Assembly: GCA_946406115.1 (NCBI GenBank)
Contig: OX291553.1
Span: forward strand, 3,787,001-3,851,000
Origin: Apoda limacodes
Lineage: Eukaryota > Arthropoda > Insecta > Lepidoptera > Limacodidae
DNA: 64,000 bases
Reading direction: 5' to 3'
Positions 1 through 11,794 of the stretch are shown here, piece by piece; position 1 is the stretch's first letter; each line of letters begins with the position of its first letter. The position numbers and the translations under genes were made by a program. The notes under the pieces were generated by a model that worked only from the letters and a program-made list of their open reading frames with translations, made no database searches and was not told where the DNA came from.

Positions 1-547
1 AATGTTGAAAACCCTAATATAATATGTGGTCTAGTGACACCAATAATGAAGAAAACTGTAGTGTAATATGTGGTCTAGTGACACTGGCAATGTAGAAAAC
101 CTTAATATAATATGTGGTCTATTGACACCGACAATGAAGAAAACCTGAATATAATATGTGTTCTAGTGACACCAACAATGAAGAAAACCTTAGTATAATA
201 TGTGGTCTAGTGACACCGACAATGAAGAAAACCTGAATATAATATGTGGTCTAGTGCAACAACAATGAAGAAAACTTTAGTATAATATGTGGTCTAGTGA
301 CACTGACAATGTAGAAAACCTTAGTATAATATGTGGTCTATTGACACCGACAATGAAGAAAACCTGAATATAATATGTGGTCTAGTGACACCAACAATGA
401 AGAAAACTTTAGTATAATATGTGGTCTAGTGACACTGACAATGTAGAAAACCTTAGTATAATATGTGGTCTAGTGACACTGAAAATGTAGAAAACCTTAA
501 TATAATATGTGGTCTAGTGACACTGAAAATGAAGAAAACCTTAATAT
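1..547. repeat. 44-bp minisatellite, about 12 copies
   Basis: Head-to-tail units of 44 bp built on AATGAAGAAAACC, then a TATAATATGTGGTCTA core and a GTGACAC end. The array starts at or before the window edge and ends in a partial unit near 547. Units fall into subtypes (GAAG or GTAG near the start, CTAGTG or CTATTG in the middle), and subtype order is partly repeated, so segments of several units were probably duplicated together. Probably non-coding. Confidence 0.95.
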
Positions 548-713
548 GGTCATTTTCAATATTTTTCAAAATCTTCTCAATGTATTAGGACCAACCTTAG
601 TAAGGGAAACCCAGAGTAATCAAGCCGTGTCATCTGTCACAATTTGACAAATAGGTCTTCATTGTTTCCACAACAGGTCACAATATGAGAAGTTAAGCAA
701 CGTCAAATTCAAA

Positions 714-938
714 TTTTCAAATTCAATATAATTTATTCAGTTTAGGCTACAATAATTGAGCACTTATAAATGTCACTACGCCATCGGTTCGTAAGTCTAC
801 AGGGCGGGAGACCTTGTACTGCGAAGAACCGGCAAGAAACTCAGCAAGGGCATTTCTTTTCTCCCTTTCTCTTACAGCGTCCAATTTAAATATTGGAAAA
901 TGCCCTCCCTATCATAAAAGGACACTTTCCATTACAAA
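714..938 (-). mobile_element. 3' end of a non-LTR retroelement or SINE, minus strand
   Basis: The reverse complement matches 11165-11386 along its whole length, including the segments GCCGGTTCTTC, GTCTCCCGCCCTGTAGACTT and the terminal TGAATAAATTATATTGAA. This 3' block is widespread in Lepidoptera and is usually the tail of an RTE-type LINE or of a SINE that borrowed that tail. Only the tail is present and no coding part is attached. Confidence 0.7.
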
Positions 939-1494
939 AATAAGTAAAACATGAAATATTAAGCACAAGCACAACATAAAAAAGTATCAAATATAAACAA
1001 AAGACAATTTATGTATTTATCACTAAGAAATGTATTTCATCACTAAGAAATCAGACGTCAGAGTCAGGCATGGTCAGTACCTGGATAAGTGACTGCTTTG
1101 TGATTTGCAAGGCATGTTAAACCGTGTTGGTGTTAGCTGTTGTCTGTGAAATTATAACTGCAGTTTTTCAGCCAAGTAAAGAAGCCTTACACTAGCTTGA
1201 AAGCTTGTCACAGCCCAGTGGCCATTAGCTTGACCAACATTGACATTGCAATTCATGGCCTAAGATAATCAGATAAATATCTAAGTAATGACTTTGTGCC
1301 AAATTAAACTAGTTCATAATAGATGATTTAGACATTATTTTATTCACTAAATCAATTGCTAATAATTACAGCTGGGTAATTCTTACCACAGTGGCTTTTT
1401 TATATTAGGCCAATAGGTGTCTCTGATATATGCATAGTCCTTTGTTGTTGGGACTACACAATATATAGGGCAATTTTATACAAAAATCTTTGAT
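939..1494. other. AT-rich stretch, nothing recognised
   Basis: No coding-like segment, RNA gene or clear repeat was seen. A 16-bp motif around CACTAAGAAAT occurs twice near 1020-1050. Confidence 0.4.
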
Positions 1495-2030
1495 TTTTTG
1501 CATAGCTTTTATCGCGGGCTGTGAGCGCGTCGACCTAATCAAGAAATTCCGTAACGAAAAACCGTAACGAAAAAAACCTAACAATCGTCTAACGTTGTTT
1601 CAGTTTGGCAGACTTCGGCACGGTGTTTGTGTTTTTTTAGTATATGGCGATTATGAGTAGTACAGGGAGGTTGGATATGGGATTTTAATTCTATGACAGA
1701 TCGAGATGTCAAATATACTGCGTCAAAAAAGTAAATAAACGAACATTATTATCTTCTTATATATATAAAAAAACAAATGCTGTTCGTTAGTCTGGATAAA
1801 ACTCGAGAACGGCCTATTTGGATAATTCTTTTTTTGTTGCGTTTGTTATTGTTAAGGCAAGGTTTAAAAGGTTAGAAAAAGGGTCAAGTGCGAGTCGGAC
1901 TCTTGGTCTCGCCATCACGCGTGAACGGCTAGACCGATTTTGCTAGTTCTTTTTCTGTTGTGTTTGTTAGTGTTAGGGCAAGGTTTTTATTAAAGAAAAA
2001 ACGGTCAAGTGCGAGTCGGACAGGGTCTCA
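1495..2030. repeat. Composite dispersed repeat with an internal ~118-bp duplication
   Basis: Three parts can be seen. The segment at about 1637-1735 recurs in reverse complement at 26308-26406. The segments 1812-1900 and 1928-2021 are an imperfect tandem pair sharing CGGC, TTCTTTTT, TTGTTA and TTCAAGTGCGAGTCGGAC-like ends (1882-1900 and 2004-2021). That last motif is the reverse complement of the end of the ~400-bp repeat family at 18131, 41371 and 46711. The AGCTTTTATCGCGGGCTG at about 1504 resembles a Lepidopteran Helitron terminus. It is probably a mosaic of old mobile elements. Confidence 0.45.
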
Positions 2031-2561
2031 GTTGTTATACACATAGGCACTGGGCAAGGTTTCTAAATTAGTACAATCTCTTCATAATGGGCGGCGAGAA
2101 ACGACGTTCGCGGGGTTAGCTAGTTTATAATCTTTATTTATTATGTTAGTTTGTGTCAAAGAAAATAGTCGAAAGTTATTATTATTATTAGCTTATTACA
2201 TTATTGAGAAATATAGGTAGAATATTGCCCAAAAATATACAAAGCTGCTAACTGCTCATAACTGATTCCATCTCTTTTAGACACGATGCTAGGTGAGACA
2301 GCGTGCTTTTTGGATGCGTCCACGAGTGAATTCGAGCCTGCGACTAGTTGAACCTTAACGTGTATATAACCTGTGACTAAACGAGCCACGCAGAGTGCAA
2401 TTTCTTGGAAACTTGAGGAAAAATAGCGTTATCAACAATGTAGATAGACCTTTCATTTTCGACTTATTTACAAACAGTGTTGCTTAGATACACATATCTA
2501 AATTGTCAAAACCATAGACCTAAGAGATGACATAGAAGTAAAAAAAGTTTGTTACAAAAAC
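2031..2561. other. Unidentified sequence
   Basis: No supported feature. A 62-codon open frame on the minus strand (2201-2389) has no domain, splice or codon signal that distinguishes it from chance. Confidence 0.4.
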
Positions 2562-2660
2562 AAGAACTGGCTACAAAAAGATGCACTCAAAAGGTAAAAA
2601 TAATGATTTAAAAAATCTTATCTAAATTACAGTTTGATGTTGGTATAAAGTGTTTTATGA
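2562..2660. repeat. Half copy of the fold-back element seen at 12550
   Basis: Reads GGCTACAAAAAGATGCACTC, then AAAAGGTAAAAATAA, then ATTACAGTTTGATGTTGGT. The order matches one arm plus the central loop of the fold-back repeat at 12550-12758. The opposite arm is missing here, so this looks like a decayed or deleted copy. Confidence 0.6.
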
Positions 2661-3496
2661 TAACATGTTTTAATTAGCGAAATGTCTATAGTTAAAGGTA
2701 TCGGGTCTAACACAGTTTGTATTAAAAAATCCTGTTTGGATTCACCTTAATCGGATTCACCGTAAGTTTGAATAGAAAAAATATTTCAAACTGATACTCA
2801 GAACCAGATGGCTTTTACTTGCACAATCCTGGCACACTTCTTTTGCTTCATTCACTAGCATCTATGCTTTCAAACATAAGATGGTTAAGGCTTACCTCTA
2901 TCGATGCATCCATTTTTATTTGCTTAATAAATTTGTTTCGTTCATCCTCTTTGTTTTATTCTGTCAACATGCCAAAACCACCCTTAATATACCTACCTTT
3001 TTCGATTTATATCATAAATAGCCACCCCACACATACTTCTTTTTTTTAATTTAACCATGCCAATACAGATCCCCATAGTCCAATTCAGCACTAGCTTGTC
3101 GTTTCATTATATTAACCTTCTTTAGTCCTGTATTTATTTGTCTTACTACTTGCCCTTGTGATGTAATAACTTCCATCACAAGTAACATATATTTTTAGTT
3201 ATTTCATCAACCTTCCATGTTTTGAAAGCTTTAAGTAGGCAAATTGACTATGACTGATGATAATACAGACAGACATACAAGCTATCTTATAAGAGTTCCG
3301 TTTTTTTCATTTGGATATAAGGAATCCTAAAAACGTTGATATATTTTATACGCGCATGCGTCTCCTATGTATATACTCTGCCTATGTTCCCAAACTGAGT
3401 GCTCGTAAAATCAGACTCAGTATCAATATTCTCTATGGTTGAATTTTTTGAAGCTAGTTAATAATACTATCGAGAAAATTACTTACGAGTGGGTAC
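2661..3496. other. Unidentified sequence
   Basis: AT-rich. Nothing supportable, including the 76-codon plus-strand frame at 2819-3049, which has skewed T-rich composition and no homologous look. Confidence 0.4.
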
Positions 3497-3775
3497 TTTC
3501 GACTCCCTCACAGCCTAGTCGGTAGTGTGATCGGCTGCTGAATAGAGGGTGTGGGTTCGATTCCCGTACTGGACAAACATTCATGTGGTAAACATTTGTG
3601 TTTGTCTTGAGTCTGGGTGTATTTATGTATGATATGTATGTATTTATAATGAAAAGTTATATATGTATTTGTATCAGTTATCTGGTATCCATAACACAGT
3701 GTTTGCTTACTTTGGGGCCAGACGGCGCTGTGTGTTATGTCTAAAAATATTAATTTATTTATACTTAAAAGCCTA
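3497..3775 (+). mobile_element. tRNA-derived SINE, copy 1
   Basis: Has an internal RNA polymerase III promoter of tRNA type: an A-box-like TAGTCGGTAGTG near 3516 and a consensus B box GGTTCGATTCC at 3554. It is followed by a tRNA-unrelated body (CAAACATTCATGTG, then TATCTGGTATCCATAACACAG and a GGGGCCAGACGGC block) and an AT-rich end. The head does not fold as a complete tRNA, so it is not a tRNA gene. A second diverged copy with the same body is at 6735. Confidence 0.8.
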
Positions 3776-4838
3776 GCCGAAGGCAGAAGGCTTTAATGAC
3801 TCGAGTTTGTAATTTTCTCATCGCCTGTGTTACACACAATGATTTTCATCATATTTGCGAGTAAACAAAAAAAAATCAATTGAAATAGAAAAAATAGAAG
3901 AAGAGAAAACAATACCACTACTAGATATCTTGAGAATTTATGAATTAAAAGTTTTGTCAGAAGTTAAAACTTGTTATTGCATGCTTGTAGTGGGCGCGTC
4001 GTTCGTATTTTGAACAGACAGCTTTTAAACATATTTGACAGGTGCGTCATTCACGCCCGTGAGTTCTATGAACGTGCGCTTTGCTTTGAGAAAAGTAAAA
4101 TTTATAAAAAAAAAGCCCGTGGGAGTAATTAAGGTCTTAACACTGCACTGCACGTAACGACACTGTTTAAGAGCAAGTGGAATGAAATAGTATATTGTAT
4201 CAGAAGGAGCAAAATAATATTTTGACGGCGAGGGCCCTTTTTTGAATCCACAACGTAGCAAAGGATTCACCGAGTGAAACACTCTACTTTTCATCTCCTC
4301 TTATGAAAAAATAAGTAAAAAGCGCTTTTAGACACAAATCATAAAAAAAAATATTAATAAAAAAGTAAAATTAATGTTTAAAGTAAAAGAATTTATAAAA
4401 ATTTATATTTACATTTGAAACATTTTAACAGTTTTGAAATATAAACCCAACAACAAAGGTGCGCCCGCAGGGAACGTCCTCATAATACAGAGTCTAGGTT
4501 GGAGTCGCATAATTGCATAGAAAATTTGTATAATTTGGTTACATTATGTATCCGGTTTGCATAGCAGACAGCCGTGTATAATTGGATACAAAAAAAAATT
4601 TAAACGTAGACGTTGACAATCGTCAAAACATTGCTTTTACATTGCATTTCCTCCCTATGTTTGCTAAAGTTACTAAAAAAATTATACAAAACACAGGCAA
4701 ATGCCTGCTTAAAAGATATCTGTGATTTATAATAATATGACACTACAGAGTAAGAGAAATCTAAAAATTTATTGGTTTATCCACGGTTGCAAACCCTACA
4801 GAGTTGTATAAAATAAGTTGACTCTACTGGTAGTATTT
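3776..4838. other. Unidentified sequence
   Basis: No supported gene. The minus-strand 89-codon frame at 4025-4294 lies in a somewhat GC-richer patch but has no recognisable domain and no splice context. I treat it as chance or an old repeat. Confidence 0.35.
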
Positions 4839-4995
4839 CCCGAGAGCGACAACCCAAGCCGAGGCTTCCCCCGCGGGGAGCCCTTGAGCGTTGGGCGCTA
4901 TATGGGCTGAGGCTCCTTCAGAGTCTCGCCCCAAAAAGCCCGGTGAAGCAGTAATGGCTGCAACAGCCAACTGCATAGTCAGCTCAGAAAAAAAA
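4839..4995 (+). mobile_element. Severely 5'-truncated Jockey LINE (3' 150 bp)
   Basis: Nearly identical to 34163-34312, the C-terminal codons and 3' UTR of the Jockey element at 31888. By eye there are two substitutions and one single-base indel over about 148 bp. It ends in a short A-run (4988-4995). No clear target duplication was found. The high similarity points to a recent insertion from the same source lineage. Confidence 0.9.
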
Positions 4996-6440
4996 GGCAG
5001 CCCTGGGACTTATGTGCTTTATGATTTTTTTTTAATCAGAAATTGATCAAAATTCATTACTATGCGCTTTGAGAGCGGAAGCAAAACACGCACTTTGCTG
5101 CCGCCTAATGGCGAACCAGTCAACGTTTTTCGAATAGATGAAAACTCTATTACTAACGGAAAAATACCTACTCATACTATAATATAATACGATACATTGA
5201 AAACACTTGGATTCAAGACAAACATAGATGTTCATCACATAAATAAATGTGTTTTTGTAACAGTCAACGTCTCTTTTAACTGAGCAACTAGGCCGTCAAC
5301 TGGTATGTATTACACATTGCCTCTGTTCCATTCAAAAACTCACCACTCATTTCCTCCGCCTAATGGCAGTGCCTCACAGTTCCTCCGCTATTTTCAACTA
5401 GTGTTTCATCTTGCCCGTCTTTTGTTATCCCCGCCTTTCGTCGAGACTTCATCAGCATCCCTGGTGAATGCAGGGTAAACAGAAGCGACACGTCTTTATG
5501 ACGTACATCTTAGCCTCATTTGCTTGCCTGCTTAAATGAAAAAAAGGTGATGCTTCTGTTTACATTCTGTCACAGTATTTAGGTTATGTTTAATACCTAC
5601 TTATACGTTATTTGTCTTTGTAGGCATATTTCGGTTAATGTGTTTGAAGTTGAGTAGCGTAATGCCAGTTCTGTCACATGTTGTTTATTCCACTAATATA
5701 ACAACGGTAAAAGTTTGCATACCAAATGGAATGATTGACACATAGATAACTTTTGCTCCTGGTTGTGAGTTTTTTCTGGGTAACCGTAAGGCACAGCTGG
5801 TGCTGCTATAAATGACTTAGTTATGAAGGTTATTATTACTGTGTAATTCCAATTCGTTCGTCGATATCTGGCAAAAGGGCAAAATTCTGTCCCTGGTATT
5901 TCATAAATCACTTATTGGGACTTATATATAATTAAAGCTATATATAAAAAATATATATAAAATTACCTTAGTTCAGATATTAGTAAGTGTTCTGGCGATG
6001 GGCTCACCAGTCACCAACTATCACGCAGAACTACAGTGGTTTGTGAAAAGAGGGTGACTCCTATATTATGTGTGGGTAATTGTGTATACAGTCACTGGCA
6101 CAGAAAACACGGTAATTATTTTACTATGACCAGAAAGTTTAAGCTTGTTCTGATGTGATTCTTTTTTAATTCTTACACATTTTTAGAAATATATAATTTT
6201 AAATTATATATAATCGAAATTGAAATCAAGTTATTGATTGGCTACTAAACATTAAAAGGAATTTAATATTGTTAGTAAAGAAATAACAATCTACTAATAA
6301 AAAAATAAATGAGTTTTCAATGTGCCTTAGAGAATTTCGATGAATTATTGACAGGTGCGCACCCTTATAAACCTACTATTCGAAAATTAATAATTCGAAA
6401 TTAATCAGTGTTGTGACCCACTTCCCTAGTTCCTTTCGGA
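4996..6440. other. Unidentified sequence
   Basis: No supported gene or repeat. Small open frames on the minus strand (5047-5238, 5693-5911) show no domains. Confidence 0.35.
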
Positions 6441-6444
6441 TGTC

Positions 6445-6470
6445 CGTGACGTCACGAGCGACGACGTCAC
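6445..6470. promoter_or_regulatory. Pair of CRE/ATF-like palindromes
   Basis: A perfect 12-bp palindrome CGTGACGTCACG (6445-6456, containing the CREB/ATF consensus TGACGTCA) is followed 15 bp later by CGACGTCAC (6462-6470). The surrounding 100 bp is GC-richer than its flanks. The transcription-factor assignment rests on the consensus alone, and no gene start is identified nearby. Confidence 0.3.
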
Positions 6471-6734
6471 GCCTGACATACTGACCTACTTCCCACTGCA
6501 CAAGGATGGGGTGTCCCATTCAATATAATCTCTGTTCAAACCTGGCTATATTTAGCTCACTATTTCATTCATGTAAATATTAATGCGGGTAGTAAAGATA
6601 TTATGACACATTTTAGACAAGGTTTTCAGGTAAATCTACTGAACAAAGGTGATTACTATCTGATGATTTGATGAGAAATTATTTTAACAAACTTCAAGTA
6701 CAGTAAAAGGTAGTGTGCAAATGGGCATTGTTTG

Positions 6735-6965
6735 CAGGGAAGGCTCCGCTCCGTAGCTCAGTTGGTAATGACTTGCATGCCGCCGAACTGGGCGTGGGTT
6801 CGATCCCTGCACATGACAAACATTTATGTAATGAACATTTGGTTAGCCTGGATGTTTTTTATGTATGTATTAACATAAAAATATATGTATTTGTATCCGT
6901 TACCTGGTATTCATAGTAAAAGCTATGCTCGGTTTTCACGTCCAGAAATATTTACGTTGTTTTTA
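6735..6965 (+). mobile_element. tRNA-derived SINE, copy 2
   Basis: A-box consensus TAGCTCAGTTGG at 6754 and B-box GGTTCGATCCC at 6797, followed by the same body as the SINE at 3497 (ACAAACATTTATGTAATG, then GTTACCTGGTATTCATAG). The anticodon region does not form a proper arm, so it is a SINE head and not a functional tRNA. Confidence 0.8.
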
Positions 6966-7000
6966 TTTATTCCAAAACTCTTACTCGCACTTTAGAAAAC

Positions 7001-7168
7001 GTCGTTTTATCCGTATTTTCAGGCGATGATAAACTGATAAATATGACTCTTCCTGACATCTATTGGCGAGTAGTAATACTATTTTTACCGACACAGCAAC
7101 ACTAAAGCTACTTGACAATAGATGGCGTTGTTAGAAAAAACGAGCAGAGCTCGGTCTTCCAGGTACTC
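7001..7168 (+). repeat. Dispersed repeat, copy 1 (partner at 43217)
   Basis: Matches 43217-43430 in the same orientation, from TTTTATCCGTATTTTC to GAGCTCGGTCTTCCAG. It includes GACAATAGATGGCGTTGTTA once, where the partner has the surrounding 38 bp duplicated. Family unknown; no coding content. Confidence 0.7.
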
Positions 7169-7712
7169 ATATATTATAGTATTTAAAATGTTTGAACTAC
7201 ATATTGTAATTCATAAGACCAGATAAAAAAAGTAGTGTGTGATTCATCCGCAGCAGTAAAATCTGTTGATTTACGTGATGCAGCACGCAGCACTCACTCA
7301 TCTGATCGCATTAGCCCCTGAATTACCTACTATTCCATAAATTGTATTTTCCTTCAGGAAAACGTATTAAAGAAGTAACATAAACGCCATCAAAAATAGC
7401 CAGAACAGAACAACTAAAAATTTATCATAATTGCCATAAATTGTTAAATTATATTTCACAGTGATAATGCTCAACGTTTTTTAAAAATCTGTTTCAATAT
7501 ATGTACAGTATCACTCGTCTTATATATTTCTAAAATATATCTTATATTTACTTACATTGTAAATACATATACATGATGCAAACTTCTGGCAGCTGGCCAT
7601 TGACTTATAAACTCGATTGTGTTAAATCGGGTTTAGTTAATATAATTTTTATTATTACGTAATTTATACATATTGTCTCGACAACCAGTTGCAGCTTGAA
7701 AATGTTCGATTT
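7169..7712. other. Unidentified AT-rich sequence
   Basis: Nothing recognised. Confidence 0.4.
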
Positions 7713-8133
7713 GGAGCGCGTTCGTTTTGGGATGCAGAATCATTATTTTCATAACTTTTGTCACTTGTCATCTGTTCGTTTAGCATTGGTATCAAAATTT
7801 TAGCATCATCTGTAACAAACTGTCATGCGTTCGTTTACAATATTTTTGTCACTTTTGCCACCGAAAAATGAAAATTTAGACCCATGTCCGGATGTGGGGT
7901 TTTCGTGTTAATCTGTCAATCTGCCTATACATATTCATTGTTTATGGTAGTGTGTGTGGGTTTTATCGTAGTGTGCGTTCCTCAACTGTTCGTTTTGCAA
8001 GTTTTGCAACCAAAAATTTTGGTAGTAACGTTTCAAACCTATATGAACGATAAGTGTCGGTGGCAAAACTGGCGTTATCAAAGGTGTGAAAAGTATCATT
8101 CGTGGAACTCTTAATCCCAAAACGAACACGCCC
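7713..8133. mobile_element. MITE with inverted termini and subterminal GTTCGTTT repeats, copy 1
   Basis: About 420 bp. The left end GGAGCGCGTTCGTTTTGGGAT and the right end ATCCCAAAACGAACACGCCC form terminal inverted repeats. The full length matches 45057-45473. Four forward GTTCGTTT motifs (7720, 7774, 7829, 7988) and one reverse AAACGAAC (8120) are placed similarly in both copies, like transposase-binding subterminal repeats of hAT-type elements. Overlapping short open frames on both strands here are by-products of the repeat and not genes. No transposase is encoded, and no clear target duplication was found. Confidence 0.75.
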
Positions 8134-10278
8134 ATGAATGCTGAACGAAGCGTGGTGTGGACAAAAGTTAATGGCGAATTGCAGTACACTGACTGTCCAT
8201 TGAAACTGGTTTTGCCTTATTCTCACAAACAAGCTGAATACAACTTTGTTATTTACATCATATCATTCAGTTTGCTTTGATAACTAACTTCGAAGGCTTT
8301 CATTGCATAGGGGCACGGTAGCACATCATCACACCAGACATTAGTAATCATCCAACCTCTGCGAGGGTCGGACGTGTCGCGTCGCTGTATATTATCCCGT
8401 AAAGTTTTTCAGTTTCCCGTGTCAATAAACTCTGAGGCTTCTGAGCGAGCGGGACAAGCGTCATTTGTGCGTTTCTGTGAAAGGTCTTCGTATACCTTCA
8501 TCCTGGATTTCCAAATAGATGGTACGAATATTTTACTTTGCCTTTTCCGCCGATTGTTTCGGTGAATCATTACCATTAGTTTTAGTTTGAGACTTTTGCG
8601 TTATATTTGTGTTTATATTTATTTTCGTACAAGGGAAGGCCTAGTTTTGCTGACAATTTTTGTTGGAATTGTAAGAAAAACTTTTTATTACTTTAACAAC
8701 TTTGCAGGCGAGGCGTAGAGTTCAGTTTTTATGGTAATTGGGCTTTGCACACTGAGTCACGCTGCAAATTTATCTTGCTTTGTTCAGTCAAATTTATTTT
8801 TGTTCCAAAATATTTAAAACTTTAACAAATTCAGTGTTATTATATCAGTATTTACATACATATAGATAGTCTTGTGTTCTATTTTAGTATAGAGGAAAGT
8901 TTAAATTCAACATCACTATTTTGACGGAGATTTTATACAAAACTCCTTATTATTTTTGTTGTTTATGTTTATTTTAAAATTTAAACTTGCCCATAATTAG
9001 GTTAGCTACGTGAACATGATCTTGATATTCTATAATAATAATAATAAATAGCTTATTGTTTCACTTTCATACACTATGGATAGATTATTCCTTATAACTG
9101 TGTCTAAACTACATTTGATTTAATCAACTTAGAAACGTATATATTCTACAAACATAATTTTCTTGGTAGGTAATATCTTATTGAAATATTTAATGGGTAA
9201 GTAGCATTTCACACGCAAGAATTTTCGATAAGTAGATCATCATTTAACTTTAAATCCATTCAATGTTCATAGTATTCGCAATCTAGTTTATAAACATTAC
9301 AATATTAACAATACGCTCTTGTGTATCTAATGCCACAATAAAGATAATATGAAATTGCATAAGGATATTTGATTTCAAACAAACAAAATAATTGAAACTT
9401 TTATTACTTTCCGTCGTCAGTAACAAACCTTTTATCAATTCATATTAACATCATTCATTCCTGCGTTTGATAACTTCGTGTTCTAATAACACTGACCCAA
9501 GAATAACCGAACTATAACCGGTGTTGAGCCGCTCATTTCATACAAGCGAACGTCACTTTGCCATATAATTTGCGTCAAACTTTATGAATCTCTCTAGAGG
9601 TCGGTGTTGACGGTCTTAACACCACCGGTAACGCGACACTAAAATTTCCGAACGGCTTAGTGTTGCCACCTAAAGTGTCGTAACACCAGGAGCCTATTCG
9701 ACAAAGCTCTCTGCAAACTCTTCACGCCGCTGATCCCACTCTTAATCAGTTTTCTACACCAACAATCTTTTGAAGACTCTCATGTGTTACATTATGGAAT
9801 AGGAGGCCTTAGCATCACTGTTAATATCTGGACAGTCTACATACCTACCGTTAGCTGATGCCAACAACACGTCAGTTAATCAGGAATGATCAGCAATCTT
9901 ATTATTTCTTTGCCTACGTCAATATTGTCTGCTGAATACTGATGTCCATTACTCTTGTCATAGAATACTAATTTCGGTCGCTTTCCATTCAGGTTAGTGG
10001 TCGATTAACATGTCATGTCTTTCATCGTCGTTTTCAATTGATTTGTTACGGCCGATTTTTGATATCTTTGTACCGCAATTCAGCTTAAGGAGATAAATTC
10101 AATAACAATTTACTAATGCCTTCTGTAAGATGAATAGATTTTTGTACGATGAACATGACATGTATCAAGATGTTTAATTTTCAAAAAACAGTATTATTTG
10201 AAATTCTTGAGTGTCAGGATCCCGTCATTTGGGATCATTGCTCTACCTTAAAGGAAACTAATTTTCGTTTTAAAATAT
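8134..10278. other. Unidentified sequence with two GC-richer patches
   Basis: Patches at about 8330-8530 and 9490-9750 are less AT-rich than the rest. The first contains an open frame of 63 codons (8374-8565), the second none of note. Neither shows a recognisable protein segment, so no gene is called. Confidence 0.35.
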
Positions 10279-10283
10279 GTATG

Positions 10284-11493
10284 CATGGTGTCCACTTTCT
10301 GGAAAGTCAGGGAAGCTAAAAGTTGTCAGGGAAAGTTAGGGAAGCTTATGGTAAGTCAGGAAAAAAAATGGTATTTACAAAAAAATTTAGGTGAAACAAA
10401 AATGCTACTATCCCAGTATCCCAGCATTTAAGAAGAGTATATTCTTTTATGACAAAGATTTGACGTAAAATGCTTCAATATGACATAAATAATAGTGACA
10501 TCTGACATTTACTACTTCAGTTGATTCATAGGGCATACGTTTAATTAGAAATTTTTCAGCTGATCTATTTGGCCAAATTAATAATAATTATATCGTGATT
10601 AAAGCATAGCTGTCTGTAATAATTTTAAGTTACTGATTAGTAATTTGATTATTGCAAAAGACATTTCGAGTAGATTTTCTCCTTCTAAACATAATTGAAG
10701 TAAACTGGTAACTAATAATTATTTAGACTACTATAGTCTGCTATAATAATAATAAAGCTATAAGAGATGTGAATATATTTTTTCTATGTTTCTTTGTTAA
10801 TGAATCAATAAAATATCACATTTATATAACTAACTAATTATTACTTTAAACTCCTCGGTATATTTCGTCATTCCTATTTAAAATTATATTCTACTTATAT
10901 ACAGCCATTTTAATAATGTGGTTTCAGTTAAATCTCTTATGGGAACGCTACGTATGTTATCTATATACGTAATTACTCAAAAATAGTCCGGTCAAATTAG
11001 ACTAAAAATCTGAGTTTCATTGTTTTGTTTTTTTTTGTGTACATGTCATCGTTGAATTTACTAAGACAAAAAACAAGTAGAAACAGTAAAACAAAGAATC
11101 TCTATTTCAGGGTTGGTTTGAAAGTATAATAATATAAACTTAACGGGTTTCATGTTTTTTTATGTTTGTAATGGAAAGTGTCCTTTTTTGATAGGGAGGG
11201 CATTTTCCAATATTTTAATTGGACGCTGTAAGAGAAAGGGAGAAAAGAAATGCCCTTGCTGAGTTTCTTGCCGGTTCTTCTCAGTACAAGGTCTCCCGCC
11301 CTGTAGACTTACGAACCGATGGCGTATTGACATTCATAAGAGCTCAATTATTGTAGTACTGAATAAATTATATTGAATTTGAATTAACAAACTTGAAAGA
11401 TTTCATAAATATTATAATTTTTGGTTAGGGAATTTTGAAGAAATGGTCAGGAAAAGTCAGGGATTTTTTTTGGGAATTAGAGTGGACACCCTG
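10284..11493. mobile_element. DNA transposon with CAGGGTGTCCACT-type ends, copy 1
   Basis: The left end is CATGGTGTCCACTTTCTGG and the right end is GAGTGGACACCCTG, giving inverted termini. The flanks are GTATG (10279-10283) and GTAGG (11494-11498), a 5-bp target duplication with one mismatch. The motif GTCAGGGA and close variants recur just inside both ends. The second copy at 59874 has the same ends and a perfect 5-bp duplication. A retroelement tail (11165-11386) is nested inside. No transposase frame is present, so it is non-autonomous. CAGGG-type ends suggest the hAT superfamily, where 5-bp duplications are less usual than 8-bp ones. Confidence 0.8.
11165..11386 (+). mobile_element. 3' end of non-LTR retroelement or SINE, nested
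   Basis: Plus-strand copy of the tail at 714-938: GCCGGTTCTTCTCAGTAC, GTCTCCCGCCCTGTAGACTT, and an end in TGAATAAATTATATTGAATTTGAATT. It lies inside the DNA transposon 10284-11493, so it inserted after that element did, or was carried by it. Confidence 0.7.
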
Positions 11494-11714
11494 GTAGGTA
11501 TCATATTATTATTCCTAAGAAGTTTTAAATTTCACTTATGTGTTTAAAGCAAAACTTGTAATTTACATACATACAATTAAATTCTACATACAGACATAAT
11601 TAATTATAGAATAAGTATGAAGTAACTATGTAAATTTAACAATATGTCATTGTAGAAGTAAATGCCAGAAATAATAAAACATATCCGTCATTTTCGTATG
11701 TTAATGTTGACAGC

Positions 11715-11794
11715 ATAATAGAATAATCCTTGAGTATTACATAATAGAATAATCCTTGAGTATTACATAATAGAATAATCCTTGAGTATTACAT
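11715..11794. repeat. 26-bp tandem repeat, 3 copies
   Basis: Three identical units beginning ATAATAGAATAATCCTTGAG (11715, 11741, 11767), plus a few bases of a fourth. The lack of divergence indicates a recent expansion. Confidence 0.95.

Noticed and set aside
3510..3570. tRNA gene at the head of the SINE (and at 6750-6810)
   Set aside because: A and B boxes are present but acceptor and anticodon stems do not pair, and the sequence continues into a SINE body.
4025..4294. 89-codon minus-strand frame
   Set aside because: No recognisable domain, no splice or start context, and composition close to the flanks.
7884..8280. Cluster of overlapping 64-89 codon frames on both strands
   Set aside because: They coincide with the MITE at 7713, whose second copy at 45057 does not preserve them.
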